DNA from: Mactra quadrangularis
Taxonomy: Eukaryota; Mollusca; Bivalvia; Venerida; Mactridae
NCBI GenBank assembly: GCA_025267735.1
Contig: CM046297.1
Coordinates: 28,856,011-28,920,010 of the forward strand
Length of the DNA: 64,000 nucleotides
Direction of reading: 5' to 3'
The notes below the pieces were generated by a model that saw nothing but the letters and a program-made list of their open reading frames with translations, ran no database searches and was not told the origin of the DNA. Both the position numbers and the translations under genes were made by a program. Shown here in pieces: positions 34,498 through 46,900 of the stretch (position 1 is the stretch's first letter; each line of letters begins with the position of its first letter).

Positions 34498-35409
34498 CTA
34501 CACAAAGCATAATAATAACCAGGTGTGTATATGGTAAACACATCTTATAAATCATTATTGTACATAGAACATTTCATTTATTATTCGAAATAACATACTT
34601 TTTTACATTTGAATGTTAATTGTTTAATTAAAACTATGTTGATCCCCAGGAAATAAAATCGACCATCTTGGTTAAAAGTGCATCGTTTAGGACATCTTTT
34701 CTTCAAAGATTAATCCGTTTTTATAGCGTCCATACATTGCATGAACTTACTAAGCTGAACTACTAAAATATCATAGTATGTGAACGAAAAAAAGTATTGA
34801 ACAAATATAACTAAGTAATTGATTTTAAAAAATGATAACAAAATATTTGCAAAAAGGACATATTGGCTTATTGCCTCAACATTTATCAACCATACTCAAT
34901 ATTTGAACAATAGAATCATTTGAGGTATTATCCTTTTTAACCAAATATAAACTCTTGTACAACACAAATAGCCATGAGACAGGCAGATCTTGTGTTAACC
35001 TAGTAGTTAGAAATTTAAAAAACACTAATATGTAATCTTATTTCAAATTACAAAAATTTTATGTTGTTTTTTATCCAAAAAAATATTGCAAAGGAAGAAT
35101 ACTGATTTTTGACACTTTTTGTACAAAAGGGGTGACTGTTCAAAATTTTCTTTTACCACCTGACAATACTATAATTATTTATGTACATTTTTAAAGATTT
35201 TTATTCCTTTATTTCATATTGTTAAATGTCATTTAACTGTTAGTTGGCGGATACTATAACCTCGCAGATTTGAGTATATGTATATATACCTTATCTGTAC
35301 TCATGATCGATAAATTATACTGAAATTAATGTATGCGCCGCTGTAATTGAATGAAATGGCTTGTGTTGAAACTTGTAACATAATGTACGCTTTGTTTGCT
35401 TATTATGTA

Positions 35410-36036
35410 CAGTCAAACCTGTGTATTGTGACCTTCACTCGGAGTTAGCCAAAAGAGTCACATTAGACAGAGGGTCACAATACGCAGGGTACAAAAACAA
35501 CTCAAGTTTTGTGTACACTATTTACTTAACAAGCTATTCAGAAGTACAATGTATCCAACACAAAGGTTAATGTTAAAAATGTTCAAAATCTATAAAATAC
35601 ATGTTGCCCTAAGAAAACAAGTCTTTATCAAGTTTTTGTGGCACTTAGGAGGTCCTGCTTGAGAAAAAGTCACTAATTTTTGTCTGTTTGCGTTTCACTA
35701 ATGACAGTTCTACTAATTTGTCACTCATACTGGCGGCTAAATCCATTAGTTCAACATTTCCTGTATGTTGGGAATATAATTTAAGTTTGGATGCTAAGTC
35801 TATTGCTTCCGATGTTATTGGAACAGGAATTTGGCTCTCTCCTCTCCCTTGACACGGTCCTAATACACAGAGTCGGATGCATTTTCAGCCTCAATTTCAT
35901 AGGTCGTTGTCACATTAGACAGAGGATTGTAATATACAGGTTTAATATGTAGGAAAATGTCATGGGAGACACCAAATTAGGTCGCAATTGACAGATAGTC
36001 ACATTATAAGGAGAGTCGCTTAGGCAGGTTTGACTG
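35410..36036. mobile_element. 627-bp MITE, pogo-like ends, TA target
   Basis: Perfect terminal inverted repeats CAGTCAAACCTG are flanked by TA at 35408-35409 and 36037-36038. Internally, GTCACATTAGACAGAGG occurs twice, near 35457 and 35909. Related flanks without the insertion are visible at about 2795, 27955, 44105 and 54505. It encodes no transposase. Confidence 0.85.
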
Positions 36037-36267
36037 TAATTAGAAGTTGTTATCTTGATTTAACGCAGTCAATGTAATCAATGCGTTATGGCCCACTATA
36101 CTATAATGAAGCAACTGTATCTTGCATGAATACTAGTTGTCTCTATTTTCCTTTTAGATTATATCTAAGGATATTACTTGTATAATAACCTTGTTGTTTT
36201 AGACTATGTAGTTATCATTATATTACTATATGGATCTTATTATTTTACTGACCGATCGATGGACGTA

Positions 36268-36643
36268 CAGTACCCACCAATCGTTTGGAGACATTTTTAT
36301 TTTGTAGGCCTACTGGATAGCTTTTATCTAAAATTTGACGACTGTTTATTATGAAATACTTCTTTTTTTTCGTTTTTGGTGAACATTTTTTTTTTGTATC
36401 CGAGACTACAAAAATAGCATAAAAAATATGTTATGGAAAATAATTACAATAATCATGGATTATGAGGCTTAAGGATATCAGATGCTGAAGTTAATCGATA
36501 TGTTGCATTTCTGTAATTTGTTTTCATTTTATCACAAACCATACTTAAATACATTTAATACAACGATACAACAAATAAAATTCATCAAAATTAAACAATT
36601 GTTGTAAATTTCTTTTGTCTCCAAACTTTTGGTGGGTACTGTA
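36268..36643. mobile_element. 376-bp MITE, TA target, same family as 31515-32201
   Basis: Inverted repeats CAGTACCCACCAATCGTTTG and, at the right in reverse complement, CAGTACCCACCAAAAGTTTG are flanked by TA at 36266-36267 and 36644-36645. The empty site GGACGTATGTTTTGATAGC survives at about 28206 (one mismatch) and 54750. A 70-codon minus-strand frame inside is not a gene. Confidence 0.9.
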
Positions 36644-37322
36644 TGTTTATAGCATTTGGCGTTGCAAGACTGGAAATACATTCTAACTTTGTAATATCTT
36701 AAGTTATACTCACTAGTATGTGAGATAACATAGCTTATTAACAATTGAAATAATACAAGTATTTTAATTTAAAACATTTTGCGCGAAAACTTTAGACCTA
36801 AAGCACTAATTTACCTAGATTAATGAGCAGATTTGTTTAGTATTAGTTTTATATTTAATAAGAGTTTATGTATTGAGTTAGTATTGTATTAATCGGAAGC
36901 AGAATAATTGTATTCAAGTTATATTTTAGCTGTCTGATAAATAAAACTTTTTAAACAGACTAAGTGTTATTTATTTCGTTTTTATTCATAGAACTTATAT
37001 TGGCTGGTTTTTTTAACAAAAAAAAAAACAAGTGTTGCACAGCACTAAATTTATATATTATGGCTAGCTTAATAAATACAATACTAAAATAAGTCCGAAT
37101 AAAAATCAAATATCTAAAGAATGTGTTGTGTCAGTCGAGATAAAAAGAGTTTGGTCAGGAATCACGATATGGTTTACCTCTACAGAGAGACACTTTGTTC
37201 ACTCTTTGTGACGGGGAAGGCAATTTATGCAAGTACTACTCAAGATTAATGATTCCATCAGAGATAAGACCCCAGTAATGACTGGACCTAATCTTGCATT
37301 ATAAGGAAGGCCATTATATAAA

Positions 37323-37428
37323 TATCACATACTACAGAGGATGATAGAAGAGAATGTTCACCAATGTTTTAGCCGAGGTTGGCCTTTTTTGTCAATCCGT
37401 TCGATCACTCACTGTAGGATGTGATATT
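37323..37428. repeat. Short inverted-repeat hairpin element, copy 4 unit
   Basis: ATATCACATACTACAG at the left pairs with CTGTAGGATGTGATAT at the right. It is the counterpart of the hairpin at 28934-29038. Confidence 0.55.
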
Positions 37429-37714
37429 AATATTATTCTATTATACCAAACAACACAAACTTGAAATCGTTGATAATTTAGTAAGCACAAACCGTTTAGC
37501 TACGACTTTTGTTTTTGCCCCTGAATTTGAAGACATATTTACACCATTAAATTTGTTGTTTCGTAAAAAGCAAGCGTCTGCTCAAGGGAGGTAACTCAAT
37601 TTGAATGCCTAAAATCTTATGTCCCGGTATTAGCAAACTCCAGCAGACTCCCATCGCTTTAAGCGTGCATATAGGCCATCGGTCTGATGGGTGATGTACA
37701 GAGGATAACATTAC

Positions 37715-37760
37715 GGATTGTCATCCAGTGACGTCACTTTAGGCTATATAGTTAACAAAT
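37715..37760 (+). promoter_or_regulatory. CRE plus TATA site, copy 4 unit
   Basis: TGACGTCA at about 37729 and TATATAG about 10 bp downstream, conserved with 29276-29300. The downstream sequence differs from the other copy, so no transcript can be proposed. Confidence 0.4.
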
Positions 37761-37862
37761 CACGTGGGGTATAATAAAGAAGTAATTTAGAGAGTCATTG
37801 TTGGACTCAATATAGATCATATATTATACTTACTTCCAACAATCTAACTGTTAGGTAAAGTC

Positions 37863-38180
37863 TTTAGCGACGCGGTTGAGAATTTCGCCTACCACCTAGG
37901 ACAATCGGGTTGGATTCCTAGCAGAGGTTTATGATTTATATACTTCGGATTACCTCTGATCTAGATAACTAAACCATTTAAAGAGAACAAAGTATCATAT
38001 TTACACATTTGAAATGTACTGAATATCAAAGGGTTCGAGCCCTGTCGCGGTAGGTCATACCCTATACATGAGTTGTCGGCCTAATGGTAGGGTTAGTTAG
38101 TACTGGTGATAGAAAAGTGTCCAAAAGAGCTCTCTGTCGTATATATGACCTAAATATATGTTGAATACGATGTTGAAAAA
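37863..38180 (+). mobile_element. Two adjacent tRNA-derived SINE pieces
   Basis: 37863-37923 is a tRNA-like head (TAGCGACGCGGTTGAGA, then CGGGTTGGATTCC). 38028-38180 is a family S3 element lacking the A-box end: it starts at the B-box (GGGTTCGAGCCCTG) and continues with the S3 body to TTGAATACGATGTTG. It is on the opposite strand to the S3 copy at 13240-13462. Confidence 0.65.
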
Positions 38181-38199
38181 ATATCAAAATTAATACAAT

Positions 38200-40260
38200 T
38201 ATATCACAGCAGAAAAATTATATAAGAAGATCATTACAAATTTCTAATACTACATTGAATCAGATAGATAAGTAGTATTCTTTGTATACATATAATTATT
38301 ATGTGTGTAAGTAACAATAAGTATATATCTAATATACCGTAAGAGTCTCCGGATCCAGAAATAAGTACATAACTAAGAAATAAGTGAAAGTGACTTTTAA
38401 AACAAAGTTTTTTTTACTTGACTAAATTAAAAACAAGTTTCGCCCCCTACGGCCGTATATACGGTAAACTGTATAATGAGAAATGTGTCACGAACCATAA
38501 CTATTGTATGTCTTCCTACAACATTCGCGGTCGTGTTATCTCCCTTTTGGGTGGTACAAAAGTCACGTTTAAATTCAACGTAACTATAACAACACGAACG
38601 TTACAATTTCAAGAAGAAAAAATAAAATTAAGCATTGACCCAGAGTTTTAAAACAAACTGTTAGTATTTTAATGCTTTTCAGATTTACACGATACCTGCT
38701 CGAGGCTAAGCCAATAAGAGTATACTAAATGTTGCGCGATACCTCTCTAATGCCAGTTTTATAATATATAAAACGCCCTGAAAACCTTCAAACGATTTTC
38801 TTATTAAGGAAAGGACAACGACTTAACACTGTAGCACTGTAGCACGATAAATGGAATAGTTTTCTATCTGTTTTTGTACATACTTTGAAGTTTTGCAATA
38901 AAAGCTATCAAAATACACGGTTTTTATATATGAACCTTTCTCATTGAATCAAACATTTGGGACTTAAAATCATATAAAAAACCGAGCGATTTTGCGATAG
39001 GCAAGGTAGTCTTTATATTCAGGCACACGGCAAAGAACAATCCCTTATAAGATTATTGCACATGCAGTCTCGGCAAACATATAATTAACGAAACTTTAAG
39101 TACCCCGATTTCCATTCTGTAGATTGTTTCAACATAAAACTGTATTTGCATTAAACTTTTTTTAAAAAGTGATTGTTATTTAATATTCATTGTAATAAAT
39201 ATCTATACATATATAATATATATAATTCCCAATGCTTCATGTGGCCGATGGTCTATTACCTTATAATAATACATACTTAAGTATGAAATGTTGAATTAAC
39301 AAACTCTTCACAGCGGTTACCTCACGCATTGCTATTTTGATTTATTATTAATTCAACAGTTTCAAGGGGAGTAACCGCTGCAGGATGTTTGCTGTTTTAG
39401 TTACCAAACGTTAACTCCCCTGCATCATGCCTGGGGACATACATTGCTCAGTCGAAATGTCGTCTGCTAAAACTAGAGTGTATGACATCTTTGTTTGATA
39501 CATTACAATTTAATACGCTTGGATATTCTACATATTGTTATGGTGTAATTATAAGTTTGTGAATATATATTTTTAATTTAATATCATTGTTAGTAGGGAG
39601 AATGTCCAAAGATATAATTTTATGACCAAGCTCCACGAAAGTATGCCCCGCCTGGGAAGCGAACCCCTCGACCAGTAGTTTGTTTCTTTGGATTTTACGG
39701 CGCACCAACACAGAAAGGTCATATCGCGCCAAAGCATTTAATGATATTGGTAATTCAATTGATAATAATTATTTAAAATCCTATATTTTATTATACATAG
39801 CTATTTCCTTCAAAAAGTTAAGTATTGCATATGATGGTATGCTTGATATGACACTATTGCAGACGACCCTTGACATGTACTGTTAGTTATGACACGCAAC
39901 ATATAAAGTCAATCTATTGCTCAGTGGTTAAGTCAATTGTTACGATACAAGAGGTTGTGGGTTCAAATGATGCCATAATATTTTCTTTTGTATTATCAGT
40001 AGATAGAAAAACAACATAAAGATCTTACACAAGAATGTAATTATAGTAACTATACTTATCCCCTCTAAATATAGCAAACCAAATTATAAAGAGAAGACAC
40101 GCGTAAATACTCATCGTCGAACTATAGTCCAATATCCAGATATTCATATATAATTTCATATACCATATTTGTATAAACAGTTTTTTTATTAAAAATTTGT
40201 TCAAAGGCGCTATTTTAAAATATGAAATCTTGAAATCTAAATACTTGTACATACCTTCCG
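38200..40260. repeat. Segmental duplication blocks D and E, copy 4-5 interval
   Basis: 38200-39230 matches block D (21900-22850) and 39240-40260 matches block E. Fragmentary S1 SINE sequence lies at about 39583-39725. A 77-codon frame at 38418-38651 runs through the repeat and shows no domain. Confidence 0.7.
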
Positions 40261-40261
40261 C

Positions 40262-40390
40262 GTATTTAGTTTCGGTCATGTGATTATCCATCCATTTGGG
40301 TAAAAATTAACTTCTTACTGCGCAGTATTGAAGTGTACATGAACTCAATAGGTTTACATTTTGTATTTTCTATTGCTAACAACCGAAAAG
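40262..40390 (+). other. Candidate 5' untranslated exon of copy 5, donor at 40391
   Basis: The clearest of five such blocks. A conserved stretch (TTTAGTTTCGGTCATGTGAT near 40264, CTTACTGCGCAGTATTGAAG near 40313) ends in CCGAAAAG|GTATGTG, a good consensus donor. Equivalent AG|GTAT junctions are at 12961, 24451, 32368 and 48873. The paired acceptor would be at 42859. No TATA box is evident. The block was duplicated with the genes, so conservation alone does not prove function. Confidence 0.4.
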
Positions 40391-41099
40391 GTATGTGTCT
40401 TTTTCTCATTTCTATATTCAATAATGATGCTTGTGTTTTTATGTACCAATTATATGTAAACAATGTACATGTATTTACTTAATCATATAATCATCGTTGT
40501 TGCCAGGTGGTAGCACTCTTTGTTCAGCCATTCTCCAGAAATCCTTACTATTTTAAAGGAAACGTTTTCTAGATTATATACGACTATATACACAACGTAA
40601 AACTAAACTTATTGGTATAGTCCAACAGAATTAACCTGATCTTGAACTACCTAATTATAATAATTACATATTTCACTTACATTAAATCGTGAGTTTCCGT
40701 ATGTGTGTATACGGTTATACACGTGTTTATAACAACCGATGTGACTATAAATTAATTTATTAAAAGTGGCATGTTATTGTACTTTTATTATTGGACACAA
40801 TAGTTTTTAAGGAAACAAGTCAGTCAGCAATATTATGGCACAGTTTCAAAGTATTTATTCTTATGAAAACAACATTATTTGTTCAGTACGTGTATTTTGC
40901 CGAAAGCATCCGATAAAGTGCGATTTACAAACGAAGGCAAAAATAGACTGTAAATATTGAGTCTAATATATTCTTGCATAAAGGTCAAGCTCAGGTTAAT
41001 TTTGTTGGACTATATACTAATTTGGAAATGTTAACTATGATTTTTGTTTAAATTTGTATCTACTCACGAAATCTTTTTTTTTAACAAATCGGCAATGAT

Positions 41100-42460
41100 G
41101 TCGAGTTTCTTTAATTTCCTTAAAGCATGTACATACACATGCATATAGTGAAGCAATAGGACGAAGGTGGATTGGTAGATACTGGTAACGACAAAAGACC
41201 AGGAAAACTGAAAGATTGGTCGATCACCTTAATTATACTTAAAACGTGTTATTAAGTAGAGCTTAAACTTTAATTTAATGGATAATGTAAAATAGTCCAT
41301 GCAAAACAACCTTTGACCAAGACAAAATTGCAACAGAAAATATTTCAAACTGTGCGAAAGATCATTAATACAATAAGCACACAAAAAGTTGCACTTAAAA
41401 TAACGACGAGGAAGTGATGAAAAATGAATTGAAAATTATGCATTTTCTACTAATATTGAAAGGCGCTGCAACGCATCCGTACTTCTGTCCCGCAGTAAAT
41501 ATAGCAGTGGGGTCAAAAAGAAAGTAATGATTGCCGCTAGTATGTTAATGTTGAGTTGACATTCCGATGTGAATCTTTACATCTACATTAAATTTTTTTT
41601 ATATGGCTGTAAATTATTAAACATACCTTTTTTGTGACGACCTTGAACAAAAAAATGCTTTTTACTACAGAAACGCGTTATGACCAAAATGATCATGTTT
41701 AGCGTAAATTTTCGTTGATTTCGTAACATGATATTTTTGTTGTAGCGCTGAGAACGATAACTCAACCCTAACTTTATTAATGTTATGTCTTAAAATTTAT
41801 TTTTGAAAAGCGAAATGATAACCAAGTTTATCTTAGTTCATTTGATTTTTTATTTGTTTTAGGCAGCATGAAAATAGCATCACGATATGTATTAAAGCTA
41901 AGTGGATGCAAAACATTTATAAGATCATTTGGCGTTTTAAAATCAGTAATCTTAAAATTTTAAGACTAGTCAGAACTTACACGGAGTTTAAAGAAGTCGT
42001 TCAGATATATATAGACATCAAAAGGGAAGCAGACGTTATTAAAAGTGTAACGCGATGCATCATAATGCTCCATTATTCATCATGAATGAGCTACCATAAC
42101 AACCTCCATTTGCACAAGTGTGTTACTAAAGGAGTCAGTGCAACATCATGCGTTCAATTTAATAGCTTGTCTCAAACATCATGTCACGTACGAAGAGTAT
42201 ACATACATACCCAAATATGGCAGGGCCTTAAATCCACGTGACGGGGATGACTGTCTGTTAAGGAAATCTCCAGCCCGTAAAGACTAAGATACAGACTGCT
42301 CCTGGTATGCTCAATATAATTCGGTGTAACTGTCGACCTAACTACATATCAAGTCGCTGCTCCTGTAAAAGGCACATACTTGAGTGTTCTATCAGTTGTA
42401 CGGTGTCAAGATCTAGTTTAGCCATCGATAGTGAAGATGGCAAAAGTGACAGTGATCAGA
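41100..42460. repeat. Duplicated intron block, copy 5, with decayed TATA exon
   Basis: Homologous to 13150-14930. At 42355-42465 it contains the counterpart of the copy-2 TATA exon, with the TATA box altered and the donor replaced by unrelated sequence at about 42465. It then restarts with a second copy of the sequence seen at about 41115, so this interval holds the block start twice. Confidence 0.65.
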
Positions 42461-42873
42461 AACATACATGTACATGCACACGTGCATATATAGAAGCTAT
42501 AGGATCCATGTGGATTGGTAGATACTGGTAACGACAAAATACCAGGAAAACTGAAAGATGGGTCGATAACCTTAATTAACCTTAAAACTTGTTATTATGA
42601 AGTAGTGCTTGAACAGTAATTTTAATCGATAATGTGAAAGTTAAATTTCAAACTAACGAATTTAAGTCATTTTTATAAGCAGTTTGATACAATACCTTTA
42701 TTAGATTTATATATACAAAATCTTAATGTCAATAATTTTTATTTCAAACCATTTTGACTCAATAAAATAAAGTTTGTTTCAAGATTCGATGCAATAAAAT
42801 CATTTTAAAAAACTGTGATAATATATCAGAGTCAGCCCATCCTTTAATTTATATTATAGACATAATCTCCAGA

Positions 42874-43980
42874 ATGGCTACATGTAACCCAGACAAATCA
42901 GAAACAAATGCTGATGCATCACTGGACCAATCAAACATAGTAACATCCAAATTTACTGCTGCTGACAGGAAACAAGCTGAACCAAGTTCTACATTATCAT
43001 TTTACAATAGTTCTGCCGAGGCTTCAATCCGTCTACCAGACATAACTACCTCTGAACAACATACACCGCTAGATCCATCTACGATACCACCAAACACTAG
43101 TTTAGCTTCATTAAATATACAACATGGTTCTGATTCTGATTATACTCCATTCCAAGATGAATTTAGTTTCCAAAAAGAAATAAATGCAAAGTATACAGCT
43201 GATGGCAAAGATTGTTTTATTGTAGCAATGACTTTACTATCTGAAAATGAACTTGCTCTATGTGATTATGACAACAACTCAGTAAAGATGTTAAATATTG
43301 ATAATGATGTTATATGTAGTAATATCACATTTGGTACTTTACCAACAGATATAACATCATTGCCGGGAGAAAAAGTGGCTGTCGTTTTTTTTCATGATCA
43401 GTCTATGAGAATTCTATCAAAGTGTGATGGTTTGTTGAAATGTGTCAAATTGATCAAACTGATTGGTCAACCTGTATCTGTTGAATGCTTAAAGGATGAA
43501 ATATTTGTTTCGTTCGTAAAGCCCTTGACATTTATCATTTTAAGTTTGTCAGGTGGTATAAAAAGAACTATTACTCCAGATTATAAATGTTTAAAATGCA
43601 TAAAAGATCCTAGATATACTCGTATTGCTGTCAATATTACAGAAACTACAAGTATTATCTATATATCTGATTTGTCAAGTAGCACCGTCGTATCTATTGA
43701 TATAAATGGTACAATGTTAGCAATGTATAAAGATCAAAGTCTAGTTAAACCACAAGATATAACTATTACACCATTTGGTTCTATATATGTATGTAACAGT
43801 GATAAACATTCCATATATAAAATGTCTGAAGATCTTACTGAAGGTGAAGTAATACTTGATAAACGAGATGGGTTAATGTATCCTTGTGCAATGTGTTTCT
43901 GTCCTAGTAGGAAGTCTCTCTATATCAGTAGTAGACACATATCTCGTTTAAACTTCATAAAACAATATAAGTACAACTAA
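42874..43980 (+). CDS. NHL-type beta-propeller protein, copy 5
   Basis: Intact, 368 residues: Ser/Thr-rich N-terminus and six-bladed propeller. It differs from the others by two extra residues in DPRYTRIAVNIT, by FFHDQS in the blade-2 loop, by ISDLSSST in blade 4, and by KPQD, DKHS and LMYPC in the blade 5-6 loops. A Cys replaces the usual acidic or hydrophobic residue in LLKCVKLI. No targeting signal is visible. The start follows the acceptor at 42858. The usual 3' flank, including the ATTAAA motif, is absent: soon after the stop the sequence jumps to material that lies about 800 bp further on in copy 4. A different poly(A) site must be used if the gene is expressed. Confidence 0.9.
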   Translation: MATCNPDKSETNADASLDQSNIVTSKFTAADRKQAEPSSTLSFYNSSAEASIRLPDITTSEQHTPLDPSTIPPNTSLASLNIQHGSDSDYTPFQDEFSFQKEINAKYTADGKDCFIVAMTLLSENELALCDYDNNSVKMLNIDNDVICSNITFGTLPTDITSLPGEKVAVVFFHDQSMRILSKCDGLLKCVKLIKLIGQPVSVECLKDEIFVSFVKPLTFIILSLSGGIKRTITPDYKCLKCIKDPRYTRIAVNITETTSIIYISDLSSSTVVSIDINGTMLAMYKDQSLVKPQDITITPFGSIYVCNSDKHSIYKMSEDLTEGEVILDKRDGLMYPCAMCFCPSRKSLYISSRHISRLNFIKQYKYN

Positions 43981-45000
43981 CTACACAAAGCATAATTCAT
44001 GAACGATAAATTTATACTGAAATCAATGTATGCGCCACTGCAATTGAATGAAATGGCTTGTGTTAAAACATTTATCATATAATATGCTTTGTTTGCTAAT
44101 TATGTATTTATAACTTGTTATCTTGATTAATCCATGTCAATTTATTCAATGTTTTATGACGCACTAGAGTATTATGCAGGGCTTGTATCTTGCATGAATA
44201 CTAATTGTCTCATTTGAAAAAAAGTAATTTACCTTTAGATAATGCAGTTGTCTTAAAGAATATAACTTGTAAATTACCCTTGTATTGTCAGACTATGTAG
44301 TTATTATTATTAGGGCTACTACAGTTTGCCAACTGCACTTTTTCGGTTCAGGTATCATGGGTTTGTGAGGATCTAGATTCACCAGAATTGATTTCCGATA
44401 TAGAACCCAAATTCTCGATATTTCCTCTTTATACATGTTTCTCTAAACGATTATCAGCTAGGTTAGTGAAAGAACAACATTTTATCAAAATATTCAAGCC
44501 CCCATTAAATGCTAAATAATTCAATATTACCTTCCCCTTAAAACTCTCCAATTGAAGTCTAAAAAACTCATAATAAAACGTCGCAATCATGACAACGTCA
44601 ACGTCACGTCATTATATTATACACACTGAAGAGCCATAACGGCGAAACTAGTCTGTGATACAACTTTATATTTAATTTCATATTCAAATTCAAATCCAAA
44701 ATAAGATGAAAAAAAGAAAAAAAGAGAAAATGTATTAGTTCTTAGAAATATTGATGTTTGATACTATGAATATGTAATATTACTAACGCTTTATATTTGA
44801 ATGTCGGTTTCTATTTTTCATCTATTATTTTATTAGAGAGTACACAATTATGTAAGAAATCATGTTTGTGTTTAGCCACACAAATAAATACAATTATTAA
44901 AGAGTTTAAACGTTTTCCTTAGTTGTTATTCATGTAACTAATATTTGCTTGCCTTGTTTTATAAAGCCGAGTATGCACAGCTGTTACTCATTGTGGCTAG
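43981..45000. other. Rearranged 3' flank of copy 5
   Basis: At about 43997 ACACAAAGCATAAT joins directly to TCATGAACGATAAA, which lies about 800 bp downstream in other units. At about 44340-44690 an extra ~350 bp without a match elsewhere in the window interrupts the duplicon. It ends with a GAAGAGCCATAACGGCGAAA stretch that recalls 3' ends of some retroelements, but no coding sequence supports that. Confidence 0.5.
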
Positions 45001-46900
45001 CTTGTTGAAATTACTAGTAAGGGTCATCTTTTCGAACACAAAACCAATATGACTGGTACCAAATCTGAACTTCAAAGAATCTGTTATATCAGACAAGTTA
45101 AAAAAGAGTTTTGCCTGGAATCGAATCACGATATATTTAAATGGTTTCCCCTATAGAGTAGACTTTGTTCTCACTTTGTGACAGGGCCAGCAATTTATGC
45201 AACAACACGATTAATGATTCCATCAGGATACGAATCCCTGTAATGACTGGACCCACATGTAATATTGCATTAATAGAAAGGTCATTAGACCTGTTTTGTT
45301 TGTTTGTTGGGTTTAACGCCGTGGCAACACATTGTATAGGTCATTAAACGGCGGTCAGTCAACCTACTCACTCCTTCTGGAAAGGCTAAATCTCTGGATT
45401 TAGCTGATAACCAACTATACTTTCGTCAGTGCCTGACAACTGCTATACATATTGAAAAGCAATGGTAGGAGGAAGAATTGCAGTAGAAATTATTTCATGA
45501 CAAAGCACCACGAAAGTATGACCCGCCCGGGAATCGAACCCACGACCCCTCGATCATAAGACCTTTTATTACTTAATGAGTCCGTGTTTGACTTAATATA
45601 GAACGTAAATAATATTCAATTCCAACATTTTTTACTGCTGAGATAACTCTTTAGCGACGCAGTTGAGAGTCTCGCCTACCACCTAGGAGAACCGGTTTAG
45701 ATTCTTAGCAAGGGTTTATAATTTCTATTTACTACTAAACGCATACTGACGACTGTCCTACATAATTAAGAATCATTGGTAGGAGGAAAAAAAATGGCCA
45801 TAGAAATAATTTTATGACCAAGCTCCACGAAAGTATGCCCCATCCGTGAATCGAACCCACGACCTCTCGATCAGTAGATATGCGTGCTACCAACTAAGCA
45901 AGCCGGGTGGCTTACGCAGTTATTATAAAAGAAGATCATTACAAGTTACTCAAAGAAGAACATTACAAATTACTTATACTACATTGAAATAGATTGATAC
46001 GTATGTTTTTTACATATAATTATCATGTGTGTAAGTAAAAATGAGTATACATGAAATATACCGAAAAATCCCAGAAAATAAAATGTCCAGAAATAAATAC
46101 ATGGTTATGACCAAAATAATAAGTGAAAATGACTTAACACGAAGCTGTTTATTTTACTTGACTAATTACAAACAAGTTTCGCCCGTACGGCCGTATCTAC
46201 GGTATACTGTAATGAGAAATGGGTCACGAACCATAACTCTCGTATGTCAACCTACAATACTAACAGTCGTGTTACCTCCCTTTTTTGGTGCTACAAAAGT
46301 CACGTTTTAATACAACGTAACTATGACAACACGAATGCTTTTATGCTTTTCAGATTTACACGATACCTACTCGAGGCAAAGCCGACAAGAGTAAACATGT
46401 ACTATATGTTGCACGGTACTTCTCCAACGCCAGTTTATAAAATTTTGTAAACACCCTGAAAACCTTCAAACGATTTTCTTATTAAGAAAAGAACAACGAC
46501 TTGTCACTTAGCACGATGAAATGGAATAGTTTGCCAGCTGGTTTTTTTGTACATACTGTGAAGTTCCGCAGAAGGAGCCATCAAGATAACGGTCTTAATA
46601 TAGGAACCTTTCTCTTCTTGTATTAAAGAATTGGGAGTTAAAGTCTTAAAAAAACCCGCACGATTTTGCATTAGGCAAGGTTGTCTTTGTATGGGAACTT
46701 TAAAAGTATTGCACATGCAGTCTCCGTAAACATCTACTAAACGAAACTTTTAAGTAACCCGATTTCCATTTTGTACATTTATTTTTATTTTTCAACCCAC
46801 AACTGTATTTGCATAAAGTTTTTTCTTAATAAATGTTATTTAATATTCATTGTAATACGGCATTTTGTAATGATTATATAAATATTGATACTTAAATAAT
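45000..46900. repeat. Segmental duplication block D, copy 5 unit
   Basis: Near-identical in layout to 21000-22900, including the order and truncation points of its SINEs. This shows that those SINEs inserted before this block was copied. Confidence 0.8.
45295..45910 (-). mobile_element. Two tRNA-derived SINEs (S1) around a tRNA-like head
   Basis: S1 pieces at 45295-45561 and 45741-45910 (both minus) flank a plus-strand tRNA-like head at 45652-45712. The trio is the duplicate of 21256-21880. Confidence 0.7.

Larger units (their letters stand above)
34498..37322. repeat. Duplicated 3' flank of copy 4, with two MITEs
   Basis: Homologous to 27047-28930 apart from the two insertions at 35410-36036 and 36268-36643. 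No gene is seen outside them. Confidence 0.75.

Noticed and set aside
38418..38651. 77-codon frame in block D
   Set aside because: It is not kept open in the duplicates at 22140 and 46160 and lies within duplicated repeat DNA.
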